Shown one piece after another: positions 1 to 5,825 of a DNA stretch of 6,880 nt. Position numbers and translations under genes: made by a program. The notes beneath the pieces are model-generated. The model was not told the DNA's origin and searched no databases. It saw only the letters and a list, made by a program, of their open reading frames with translations. Source of the DNA: Gemmatimonadota bacterium. Its GTDB lineage: Bacteria > Gemmatimonadota > Gemmatimonadetes > Gemmatimonadales > GWC2-71-9. The DNA is taken from the NCBI GenBank assembly GCA_003220985.1, contig QHTY01000138.1:2426-9305 (forward strand). The letters are read 5' to 3'. Position 1 is the first letter of the stretch; each line of letters opens with the position of its first letter.

Positions 1-91
1 TCTCAACCAACGATGCTACGTGAACCTAAAGTGCCCGTCAAACCCACGGGAGTGAGGGTCGTCACGCCCCGCGCGCTCACATCGCCGCCGC

Positions 92-138
92 GGAGCGTCT
101 AAATGGCGGACGTGGTGCGACGGATTGGGATTGGGTAA
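92..138 (+). other. Possible leader minicistron overlapping the ABC exporter start
   Basis: A GGAG motif (92-95) sits 7 nt upstream of an ATG at 103. That ATG opens an 11-codon reading frame (MADVVRRIGIG) ending in TAA at 136-138. It overlaps the first codons of the exporter in another frame. It is the best ribosome-binding-site/ATG pair near the exporter, whose own in-frame starts (TTG 125, GTG 149) have poor sites. It could be a coupled leader peptide, the true gene start separated from the body by a one-base indel, or chance. Only the motif and the frame are seen; the function is inferred. Confidence 0.25.
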
Positions 139-1996
139 CCTTCTCGCCGTGGCGGACAAGAAACCCAAACCCAACTACGCGAACGCGTGGCACGAAGCGC
201 GTCGGCTCGTCTGGCAGCATCGCAATCGGCTGGTAGTCGGTCTCGCGTTGATGTTGGTCAGCCGGCTCGCAGGGTTAGTCTTGCCGTGGTCGTCACGGTA
301 CATCATCGACGAGGTCGTCGGGCAGAAGCGCGCCGACCTCCTGGGCATCATTGCGGTGGCGGTCGGCGCGGCGGCCATCGTACAGGCGGTCACGTCGTTC
401 GGGTTGTCGCAGATCCTCGGCGTCGCCGCTCAGCGCGCCATCACCGACATGCGCAAATCGATACAGGCGTTCGTGTTGCGCTTGCCGATCTCGTATTTCG
501 ATTCCACCAAGACCGGCATCCTCATCTCGCGGATCATGACGGACGCCGAGGGCATCCGCAACTTGGTCGGCACCGGACTGGTGCAGTTGGTCGGAGGCCT
601 GGTCACCGCCAGTATCGCCTTGGGCGTACTCTTCTGGCTGAACTGGAAGCTCACGGCGATCTCGATTCTCGTGCTGGCGCTGTTCGGCGGGGGCATGGCG
701 TACGCGTTCGCGAAGCTGCGGCCGCTGTTTCGCGAACGCGGCAAGCTCAACGCCGAGGTGACCGGCCGTCTCGCTGAAACGCTGGGTGGCATCCGCATCG
801 TGAAGGCCTACCGGTCCGAGCGCGGCGAACGCCTGGTGTTCGCGCGCGGCGCCCACAAGCTGTTCCGCAACGTGGCGATTACGATGACCGGCGTCTCGGG
901 CGTCGGCGCGTTTGCGCAGTTCGTGATCGGCGCCATCTCGGTCGTGATGATTCTCGTCGGCGGCCGGGCGGTGCTCGCGGGATCGATGACGCTGGGGCAG
1001 TTCGTCCAATACGTCTTCTTCGTGGGCCTCGTGGCGCTGCCGCTGATCAACATCGCGTCGATCGGCACGCAAATCACCGAAGCGTTTGCGGGGCTCGACC
1101 GGATCTACGAGCTGCGCCGCATGACGACCGAGGACGCCGAAGACGCGCAGCGCGCGCCGCTGGGCCCGATCCGCGGCGACGTCGCGTTCGAGCACGTGAC
1201 GTTCGCCTACAAGCCGGGCGTCCCGGTCCTCAAAGACGTGTCGTTCCACGCCAGAGCCGGCTCGACCACAGCCCTGGTCGGTTCCTCCGGATCGGGGAAG
1301 AGCACGCTCATCGGGCTGGTGCTGGCGTTCAATCGGCCCGAGCAGGGCAGGGTGCTCGTCGACCGGCGCGATCTCGGCACCGTGCCGCTGGCCGACTACC
1401 GCACGCAGCTCGGGGTCGTGCTCCAGGACAACTTCCTGTTCGACGGGACGATCGCCGAGAACATCGCGTTCGCGCGGCCGCACGCGACGCCGGGGGAGAT
1501 TGAGGCCGTGGCGCGGATCGCGCACTGCGACGAGTTCGTGGAGCAGTTCGACGAGAAGTACGACACTGTCGTGGGGGAGCGCGGCGTCAAGCTGTCGGGC
1601 GGCCAGCGGCAGCGCATCTCGATCGCGCGCGCGATTCTCGCCGATCCGCGGATCCTGGTGCTGGACGAGGCGACCTCGAGTCTCGACTCGGAGAGCGAAG
1701 CCAAGATTCAGGATGGCTTGCGGGCCCTGCGGCGCGGCCGGACGACGTTCGTGATCGCACACCGTCTGTCGACGATTCGGAGCGCCGATCAGATTCTGGT
1801 ACTCGAAGGCGGCAAGATTGTCGAACACGGCACGCATGAGGAGCTGCTCGTCGCCAACGGCCGGTACAAACAGCTCTACGATAAACAGTACAATTTCGAG
1901 CGCGATCGCTTCATCAATCCCGGCGAGGATTTCACCCCCGAGCCGACGGAGGAAGGCGTCGCGCTGCCGCCGGTGACGCCGCCCAGCCGGCTGTAA
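125..1996 (+). CDS. ABC exporter, fused membrane and ATPase domains (MsbA-like half transporter)
   Basis: This is a half transporter that should dimerise in the inner membrane and use ATP hydrolysis to export a lipid, drug, peptide or similar substrate; the sequence does not show which. Read from TTG 125 it has 623 residues, normal for the family. About six membrane segments lie near residues 36-55, 73-95, 152-172, 176-196, 260-280 and 290-312. The ATPase domain follows with every key motif intact: Walker A GSSGSGKST (386-394, Lys392), Q-loop Gln434, signature LSGGQ (490-494), Walker B ILVLDE (Asp514, Glu515), D-loop SSLD (518-521) and H-loop His546. It should therefore be catalytically active. 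A Pro/Glu-rich tail of about 35 residues follows the ATPase domain. The start is uncertain: GTG 149 (residue 9) is in frame, and neither start has a strong ribosome binding site. No partner subunit or accessory gene is adjacent. Confidence 0.95.
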   Translation: MGLGNLLAVADKKPKPNYANAWHEARRLVWQHRNRLVVGLALMLVSRLAGLVLPWSSRYIIDEVVGQKRADLLGIIAVAVGAAAIVQAVTSFGLSQILGVAAQRAITDMRKSIQAFVLRLPISYFDSTKTGILISRIMTDAEGIRNLVGTGLVQLVGGLVTASIALGVLFWLNWKLTAISILVLALFGGGMAYAFAKLRPLFRERGKLNAEVTGRLAETLGGIRIVKAYRSERGERLVFARGAHKLFRNVAITMTGVSGVGAFAQFVIGAISVVMILVGGRAVLAGSMTLGQFVQYVFFVGLVALPLINIASIGTQITEAFAGLDRIYELRRMTTEDAEDAQRAPLGPIRGDVAFEHVTFAYKPGVPVLKDVSFHARAGSTTALVGSSGSGKSTLIGLVLAFNRPEQGRVLVDRRDLGTVPLADYRTQLGVVLQDNFLFDGTIAENIAFARPHATPGEIEAVARIAHCDEFVEQFDEKYDTVVGERGVKLSGGQRQRISIARAILADPRILVLDEATSSLDSESEAKIQDGLRALRRGRTTFVIAHRLSTIRSADQILVLEGGKIVEHGTHEELLVANGRYKQLYDKQYNFERDRFINPGEDFTPEPTEEGVALPPVTPPSRL

Positions 1997-2056
1997 CGTC
2001 GGTTGCAAATCGGGGCGCCAGCACAACAAGCGACGGCGCGCCGCCACAACTAGGAC

Positions 2057-2071
2057 CCCGCACGGTGCGGG
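2057..2071. repeat. 7-bp inverted repeat in the exporter-lipoprotein gap
   Basis: CCCGCAC and GTGCGGG face each other across one base. As RNA this would fold as a 5-bp GC stem with a 5-nt loop. CCCGCACGG recurs at 2077-2085, and a 10-bp palindrome CGGCGCGCCG lies at 2034-2043. No T-run follows, so an intrinsic terminator is not supported. It may be a weak hairpin 3' of the exporter, a protein-binding site, or chance in GC-rich DNA. I see no convincing promoter in the 1997-2130 gap. Confidence 0.35.
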
Positions 2072-2117
2072 ACACGCCCGCACGGCTCTTGCGAAGCGTC
2101 GGGGACAGACCGACTTC

Positions 2118-2122
2118 GGGAG
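2118..2122 (+). promoter_or_regulatory. Ribosome binding site of the HAF lipoprotein gene
   Basis: GGGAG lies 8 nt upstream of ATG 2131. It supports that start over the upstream in-frame GTG at 2065, as does the signal peptide that begins exactly at this ATG. Confidence 0.6.
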
Positions 2123-2130
2123 CCGTCGTC

Positions 2131-3300
2131 ATGAAGCGCTTCGTCATGCTCGCCATCCTTGGGAGCGCAGCCGCCGCATGTAGCAACCCCGTATCGTCCT
2201 CGCCTTCCTCATCTGTCTTGGCCGCGTTGTCCTACACGACAGAGGACCTCGGGACCCTCGGCGGAGTGTCCAGCACCGCCCAGGATATCAACGAGCACGG
2301 GCAGATCGTCGGGCAGAGTCAGACAGCGGCGGGCGAGACGCACGCGTTTCTCATCACGGACGGGGTCATGCAGGACTTGGGCACGCTGGGTGGCACGTTC
2401 AGCACCGCGGACGACATCAACGACGACGGCCAAGTGGCCGGCCGGAGCAGCACGGCGAGCGGTGAGATGCGCGCCGTCTTGTGGACCTGCGGCACCGCGC
2501 TCGACCTGGGCCCGGCCCCGTCCACCCGACTTTACCTGAACGAGCACGGCCAGGTCGCCTGGGCGGGCCTCGGCACCGACGGCAACATTCACCCGGTGCT
2601 CTGGACCGACGGCGTGGTGACCGACCTCGGGACGCTCGGCGGGCCTTCGGCCGGGGTCAGCGGGATCAATGACGGCGGCGAGGTCGTGGGCTCGAGCACG
2701 GTCCCCGGATCGTTGTGGCGGGAGGCGTTCGTCTGGCGGGATGGTGTCATGACCGACTTGGGCAACCTCGGCAATGGGAGCGACGCCTTTTCTATCAACG
2801 GGGCGGGTCAGATCGTCGGACGCACGAGCGATGCTATCTCGCAGTCGCACGCCGTGCTATGGGATGCGGGCGGCATGACCGATCTCGGCACGTTGCCCGG
2901 TCACAAGAGTGCCACCGCGATCGTCATCAACGACGTTGGCTGGGTGGCGGGCGAGAGCTTCCTCGATGCTCTCAGCAGCGACCACCATCCGTTCCGCTGG
3001 CAGGCCGGCATCCTGCTGTCGGCCGATCCCGAGGACCAGCAGTCCCCCATCAATCAACGCGTCAAAGGGATGAATCACTCGGGCGTGATCATTGGCACCG
3101 AAACGTTCCTGAACCGGATCGACAGCGCCAAGGTGTGGGACAACGGGGTGGAGTCGGATCTTGGGACGCTGGGCGGCGAGTCGAGCGTCCCGCTGGCGAT
3201 CAACGAGCACGGTACGGTGGTAGGGCGGGCACAGGACGCGACGGGCGCATTCCGCGCCGTGGCGTGGCGGCCGCTGGAAAGCGTAGCTGCGTTGCCCTAG
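2131..3300 (+). CDS. HAF-repeat protein, predicted exported lipoprotein
   Basis: A 389-residue protein, probably sent across the inner membrane and lipid-anchored. Residues 1-17 (MKRFVMLAILGSAAAAC) form a short signal peptide: two basic residues, a hydrophobic core and a lipobox-like AAAC with Cys17 as the candidate lipidated residue. The -3 Ala is weaker than the usual Leu, so cleavage by ordinary signal peptidase is possible. A Ser/Pro/Asn linker (18-28) follows. From Asp39 nearly to the end the protein is tandem units of about 40-46 residues. Each has the pattern DLGTLGG, then IN(E/D)xGQ(I/V)VG, then a HAF-like segment such as HAFLITDG. This matches the 'probable extracellular repeat, HAF family', whose role is not established. 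The unit pattern suggests a closed beta-structure such as a propeller (inference). I chose ATG 2131 for the signal peptide and the GGGAG site; an upstream GTG (2065) would bury the signal behind 22 polar residues. Confidence 0.88.
   Translation: MKRFVMLAILGSAAAACSNPVSSSPSSSVLAALSYTTEDLGTLGGVSSTAQDINEHGQIVGQSQTAAGETHAFLITDGVMQDLGTLGGTFSTADDINDDGQVAGRSSTASGEMRAVLWTCGTALDLGPAPSTRLYLNEHGQVAWAGLGTDGNIHPVLWTDGVVTDLGTLGGPSAGVSGINDGGEVVGSSTVPGSLWREAFVWRDGVMTDLGNLGNGSDAFSINGAGQIVGRTSDAISQSHAVLWDAGGMTDLGTLPGHKSATAIVINDVGWVAGESFLDALSSDHHPFRWQAGILLSADPEDQQSPINQRVKGMNHSGVIIGTETFLNRIDSAKVWDNGVESDLGTLGGESSVPLAINEHGTVVGRAQDATGAFRAVAWRPLESVAALP
2245..3276 (+). repeat. Eight tandem HAF-type protein repeats
   Basis: Protein-level units begin at each DLG motif. 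Units 1, 2, 4 and 8 carry full DLGTLGG. Unit 3 reads DLGPAPS, unit 5 DLGNLGN and unit 6 DLGTLPG. Unit 7 has lost the motif (ADPEDQQ) but keeps the GMNHSGVIIG and KVWDNG landmarks. The third landmark varies: HAFLITDG, RAVLWTCG, HPVLWTDG, EAFVWRDG, HAVLWDAG, HPFRWQAG, AKVWDNG, RAVAWRP. The DNA copies differ at many silent positions, so the duplications are old and the array is not a recent expansion. Confidence 0.85.
3297..3300. other. Shared CTAG: overlapping stop codons of two convergent genes
   Basis: On the plus strand TAG (3298-3300) ends the HAF lipoprotein. On the minus strand the complement of CTA (3297-3299) is TAG and ends preA. The two genes overlap tail to tail by 4 bp with no room for a terminator between them, so the transcripts probably run into each other's coding region unless they end within the genes. 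Confidence 0.9.
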
Positions 3301-4577
3301 GCACGCGTTCCCCAGGTCGCCGTGTGGAATTGCTCCGACCGCGGCGCCAGCTTCCCCTTACCAGCCGCGTATTCCTTCCACGTGACTGGCGCGTAGTCGT
3401 TGGGGACCTGCCGCATCGTGATGCAGTCCTGCACCGGGCAGACCGCCGCACACAGATTGCACCCGACACACGCTTCTTCGATGATCTCGACGACCGGTCC
3501 GCCGTTATTCCGTGGCACCCGGCGGATTGCCTGATGCGCCCCATCCTCGCATGCCGTCCAGCATAGCTCACACTTGATGCATTTGTCCTGATCAATGTGC
3601 GCCAGCAGGTGGTAGTTGAGGTCGAGCTCTTCCCATTTCGTGACTTTCGGTAGCGCGCGACCCCGGATGTCGGCGATTGTCCGATGGCCCCCGATCAGAT
3701 CCTCCACGATCCGAAAGCCGTAGTGCATCACCGCGGTGCAGACCTGCAGGGTGCCGGCGCCGAGTGCGATGAATTCGGCGGCGTCGCGCCATGAGGCGAT
3801 GCCGCCGATGCCCGAGATGGGAATCTTCACCACGGGATCACCAGCCACCGCCGAAACGAGGTGCAGCGCGATCGGCTTCACCGCCGGTCCGCAGTACCCG
3901 CCGTGGCTGGACTTGCCGGCGACGGACGGCTGCGGCTCGAACGTCGTGAGATCGACGCCGACGATCGAATTGATGGTATTGATCAGCGAGAGCGCGTCGG
4001 CACCGCCTTTGACCGCAGCACGCGCGATGTACGTGATATCGGTGACGTTCGGCGTCAGCTTCACGATTACCGGAATCGTGGCGACTTCCTTTACCCATTC
4101 GACGATCTGGCAGGTGTAATCAGGCACCTGGCCCACGGCGCTCCCCATGCCCCGCTCGCTCATCCCGTGCGGGCACCCGAAGTTGAGCTCGATGCCGTCC
4201 GCGCCCGTGTCCTCCGTCTGCTTCACCATCTCGTGCCAGGCTTCCCGCTTCGATTCGACCATGAGCGAGGCGATCACGGCATGTTTGGGATAGTTGCGCT
4301 TGACCTCCGCGATCTCCTTCAAGTTGTCCGCGATGGGCCGGTCACTGATCAGCTCGATGTTGTTGAAGCCCATCATGCGGTTCTGGCCGAGGTCTACCGC
4401 GCCGTAACGGGAGAAGACGTTGATGATCGGCTCGCCGATCGTCTTCCAGACCGCGCCACCCCAGCCCTGGTCGAACGCTTTGGCGACCTGACCATAGGTG
4501 TTCGTGGGTGGGCCGGAGGCCAGCCAGAATGGATTCGGGCTGTCGATACCAGCGAAGTTCGTTCGAAGATCGGCCAT
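3297..4577 (-). CDS. preA: Dihydropyrimidine dehydrogenase subunit PreA (FMN, two 4Fe-4S)
   Basis: This is the catalytic subunit of bacterial dihydropyrimidine dehydrogenase, which with PreT reduces uracil or thymine to the 5,6-dihydro form using NAD(P)H in the cytoplasm. It has 426 residues. Residues 1-310 are a dihydroorotate-dehydrogenase-like FMN barrel, with NFGCPHG (132-138), KLTPN (173-177), the NTINS segment (200-204) and the flavin-phosphate motif ISGIGG (254-259). The C-terminus is a two-cluster ferredoxin domain: Cys333, 336, 339, 343 and Cys370, 373, 376, 380, both CX2CX2CX3C. In the active-site loop GMGSAVGQ, Val148 occupies the place of the catalytic Cys of mammalian DPD (GLACGQ); as I recall, other bacterial PreA proteins also lack this Cys. 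The ATG start has an AGGAGG site 4 nt away. The gene lies 18 bp after preT, and its stop overlaps the convergent lipoprotein gene. The exact substrate is inferred. Confidence 0.92.
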   Translation of the reverse strand: MADLRTNFAGIDSPNPFWLASGPPTNTYGQVAKAFDQGWGGAVWKTIGEPIINVFSRYGAVDLGQNRMMGFNNIELISDRPIADNLKEIAEVKRNYPKHAVIASLMVESKREAWHEMVKQTEDTGADGIELNFGCPHGMSERGMGSAVGQVPDYTCQIVEWVKEVATIPVIVKLTPNVTDITYIARAAVKGGADALSLINTINSIVGVDLTTFEPQPSVAGKSSHGGYCGPAVKPIALHLVSAVAGDPVVKIPISGIGGIASWRDAAEFIALGAGTLQVCTAVMHYGFRIVEDLIGGHRTIADIRGRALPKVTKWEELDLNYHLLAHIDQDKCIKCELCWTACEDGAHQAIRRVPRNNGGPVVEIIEEACVGCNLCAAVCPVQDCITMRQVPNDYAPVTWKEYAAGKGKLAPRSEQFHTATWGTRA

Positions 4578-4626
4578 ACCGCCTCCTACCGCCCGTTACC
4601 GCCCCTTACCGCCAAGCACCGCATCA
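4577..4626 (-). repeat. 10-bp tandem repeat across the preT-preA junction
   Basis: On the plus strand TACCGCC recurs exactly every 10 bases at 4577, 4587, 4597 and 4607, with a degenerate copy (CACCGC) at 4617. On the coding strand the units read GCGGTGCTTG, GCGGTAAGGG, GCGGTAACGG, GCGGTAGGAG, then GCGGTATG running into the preA start. The array therefore encodes the last residues of PreT, its TAA stop, the preA AGGAGG ribosome binding site and the first base of the preA start codon. Confidence 0.85.
4582..4587 (-). promoter_or_regulatory. Ribosome binding site of preA inside the repeat
   Basis: The minus strand reads AGGAGG followed by CGGT and then ATG at 4577-4575. It is a full consensus site with a shortish 4-nt spacer, the strongest in the window, and it fixes the preA start. 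It differs from the neighbouring repeat units only in their variable bases. Confidence 0.8.
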
Positions 4627-5825
4627 ATTTTCTTCGCTGCCGCGACACCCTCCGCCGCGGCGTTTACGATCTCCGCCCCACCGTTTGCGCAATCACCGCC
4701 GACAAAGACTCTGGGATCAGTGCGCGGCACTACCAAGCTCCGTTCTTGCTGCCCGATCGCGACGATCACCATGTCGCACGGAATCGTCTCGGTGCCGCTC
4801 GTCGTTCGCACTTCCAGCCCCGCCACGGCGCCATTGCCCAGCACGCGCTGCGGCGCCGCGTTGAACCGGAAGCCGCAGCCATCGTGCTTCGCGAGCTCGT
4901 ACTCGTAGTGGTAGCACGGCATGTCGCGTTCGCCCCGCCGGTAGACGATGGTGGCGGTCGCCGCGCCAAGCCGCTTCGCCTGCGTGACGGCATCGATGGC
5001 GGTGTTGCCGGCGCCGATCACGACGACGTGCCGTCCCACCGCTGTTTCGCGATAAGGGTGCGTCTTCAGGTGCTCGATGAAAGTGAGCGCATCGACCACA
5101 CCCGGCAGATCCTCGCCGGGAATGCCGAGGCGCTTCGTGCTTCCCAGGCCGATCCCGACAAACACAGCGTCGAAGCTCGCGAGCAACGGTTCGAGCGATG
5201 CGACGGTCACACCGGTCTTCAGCTCGACTCCCAGGTCGAGAATGTCCTGGACTTCGGCGAGGGCCACGTCGGCCTTGAGCTTGTATTCGGCGATGCCGTA
5301 GGTGTTGAGGCCGCCAGGCTGCGGCTGTGCCTCGAACACGGTGACCGCGTGGCCGTGGCGCCGCAAATCGCGCGCGCAGGCCAGGCCGGCCGGACCGGCG
5401 CCAACGATCGCGACGCGCTTGCCGGTATTCGGCCCTGGCTCGAACAGTCGCAGTTTGCGCTCGAGCACGACGTCGGTCGCGTGGCGCTGGAGCAGCGCGA
5501 TCTTGATCGGCTGCTCGTCGCGATCGTTCAAGACGCACGCGCCTTCGCACAACACCTCAACGGGACAGGCGCGCGCGCACGAGTGCCCGAACGGGTTGGC
5601 CTCGAGGATGACGCGCGCCGAGCCGCGCAGGTTACCGCTCGCGATCTTCTTGATGAAGGCCGGGACGTCGATATGCGTGGGGCAGGCGATGGTGCAGGGT
5701 GCGTCGTGGCAGAACAGACACTTGTTGGCTTCGAGCAGCGCGGCATCGTTGGTGAGCGGCGGCGCTATGTCGGCGAAGTTTCGCTCGAGCTGTTCGTTGC
5801 TCAGCGGCACCGGGGCGTCAATCAC
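4596..5825 (-). CDS. preT: Dihydropyrimidine dehydrogenase subunit PreT (FAD, NAD(P)H, Fe-S)
   Basis: This is the electron-input subunit: it takes hydride from NAD(P)H onto FAD and passes electrons through Fe-S clusters to PreA. It has 409 residues and resembles the N-terminal half of mammalian DPD and the GltD small subunit. The N-terminal domain has Cys36, 39, 44, 48 and Cys83, 87, 93, 97 plus Gln113. Spacing of all but Cys83 matches, as I recall them, the human DPD ligands Cys79/82/87/140 and Cys91/130/136 with Gln156 (constant offset 43), so both clusters, including the unusual Gln ligand, look conserved. An FAD Rossmann motif GAGPAG is at 142-147, a pyridine-nucleotide motif GAGNTA at 271-276 followed by YRRGER (295-300), and the C-terminal FAD motif GGD at 376-378. 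NADH versus NADPH use cannot be decided. The start is GTG 5825, overlapping the permease stop. An alternative is another GltD-like reductase, but adjacent preA makes PreT far more likely. Confidence 0.92.
   Translation of the reverse strand: MIDAPVPLSNEQLERNFADIAPPLTNDAALLEANKCLFCHDAPCTIACPTHIDVPAFIKKIASGNLRGSARVILEANPFGHSCARACPVEVLCEGACVLNDRDEQPIKIALLQRHATDVVLERKLRLFEPGPNTGKRVAIVGAGPAGLACARDLRRHGHAVTVFEAQPQPGGLNTYGIAEYKLKADVALAEVQDILDLGVELKTGVTVASLEPLLASFDAVFVGIGLGSTKRLGIPGEDLPGVVDALTFIEHLKTHPYRETAVGRHVVVIGAGNTAIDAVTQAKRLGAATATIVYRRGERDMPCYHYEYELAKHDGCGFRFNAAPQRVLGNGAVAGLEVRTTSGTETIPCDMVIVAIGQQERSLVVPRTDPRVFVGGDCANGGAEIVNAAAEGVAAAKKIDAVLGGKGR
5818..5825 (-). other. 8-bp stop/start overlap, permease-preT
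   Basis: The minus strand reads GTGATTGA: the GTG (5825-5823) starts preT and the TGA (5820-5818) ends the permease in another frame. Upstream of the GTG there is only a weak purine stretch, so preT translation probably depends on ribosomes finishing the permease (coupling, inferred). Confidence 0.75.

Noticed and set aside
34..50. Possible terminator hairpin (CCCGT/ACGGG) before the exporter
   Set aside because: Only a 5-bp stem with a 7-nt loop and no T-run; an equally weak GTGAG/CTCAC pair lies at 52-80. No upstream gene end could be recognised.
293..2083. 596-codon minus-strand open frame opposite the ABC exporter
   Set aside because: Low-complexity Arg/Ala/Glu/Asp/His-rich translation, no recognisable motif, fully antisense to a well supported gene.
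2065..2130. GTG 2065 as the start of the HAF lipoprotein
   Set aside because: It would place 22 polar residues before a clean signal peptide, and ATG 2131 has a GGGAG site at 8 nt.
2715..3566. 283-codon plus-strand frame spanning the lipoprotein and preA ends
   Set aside because: It is out of frame with the repeat protein and crosses the convergent stops; its composition is Arg/Gly-rich shadow sequence.
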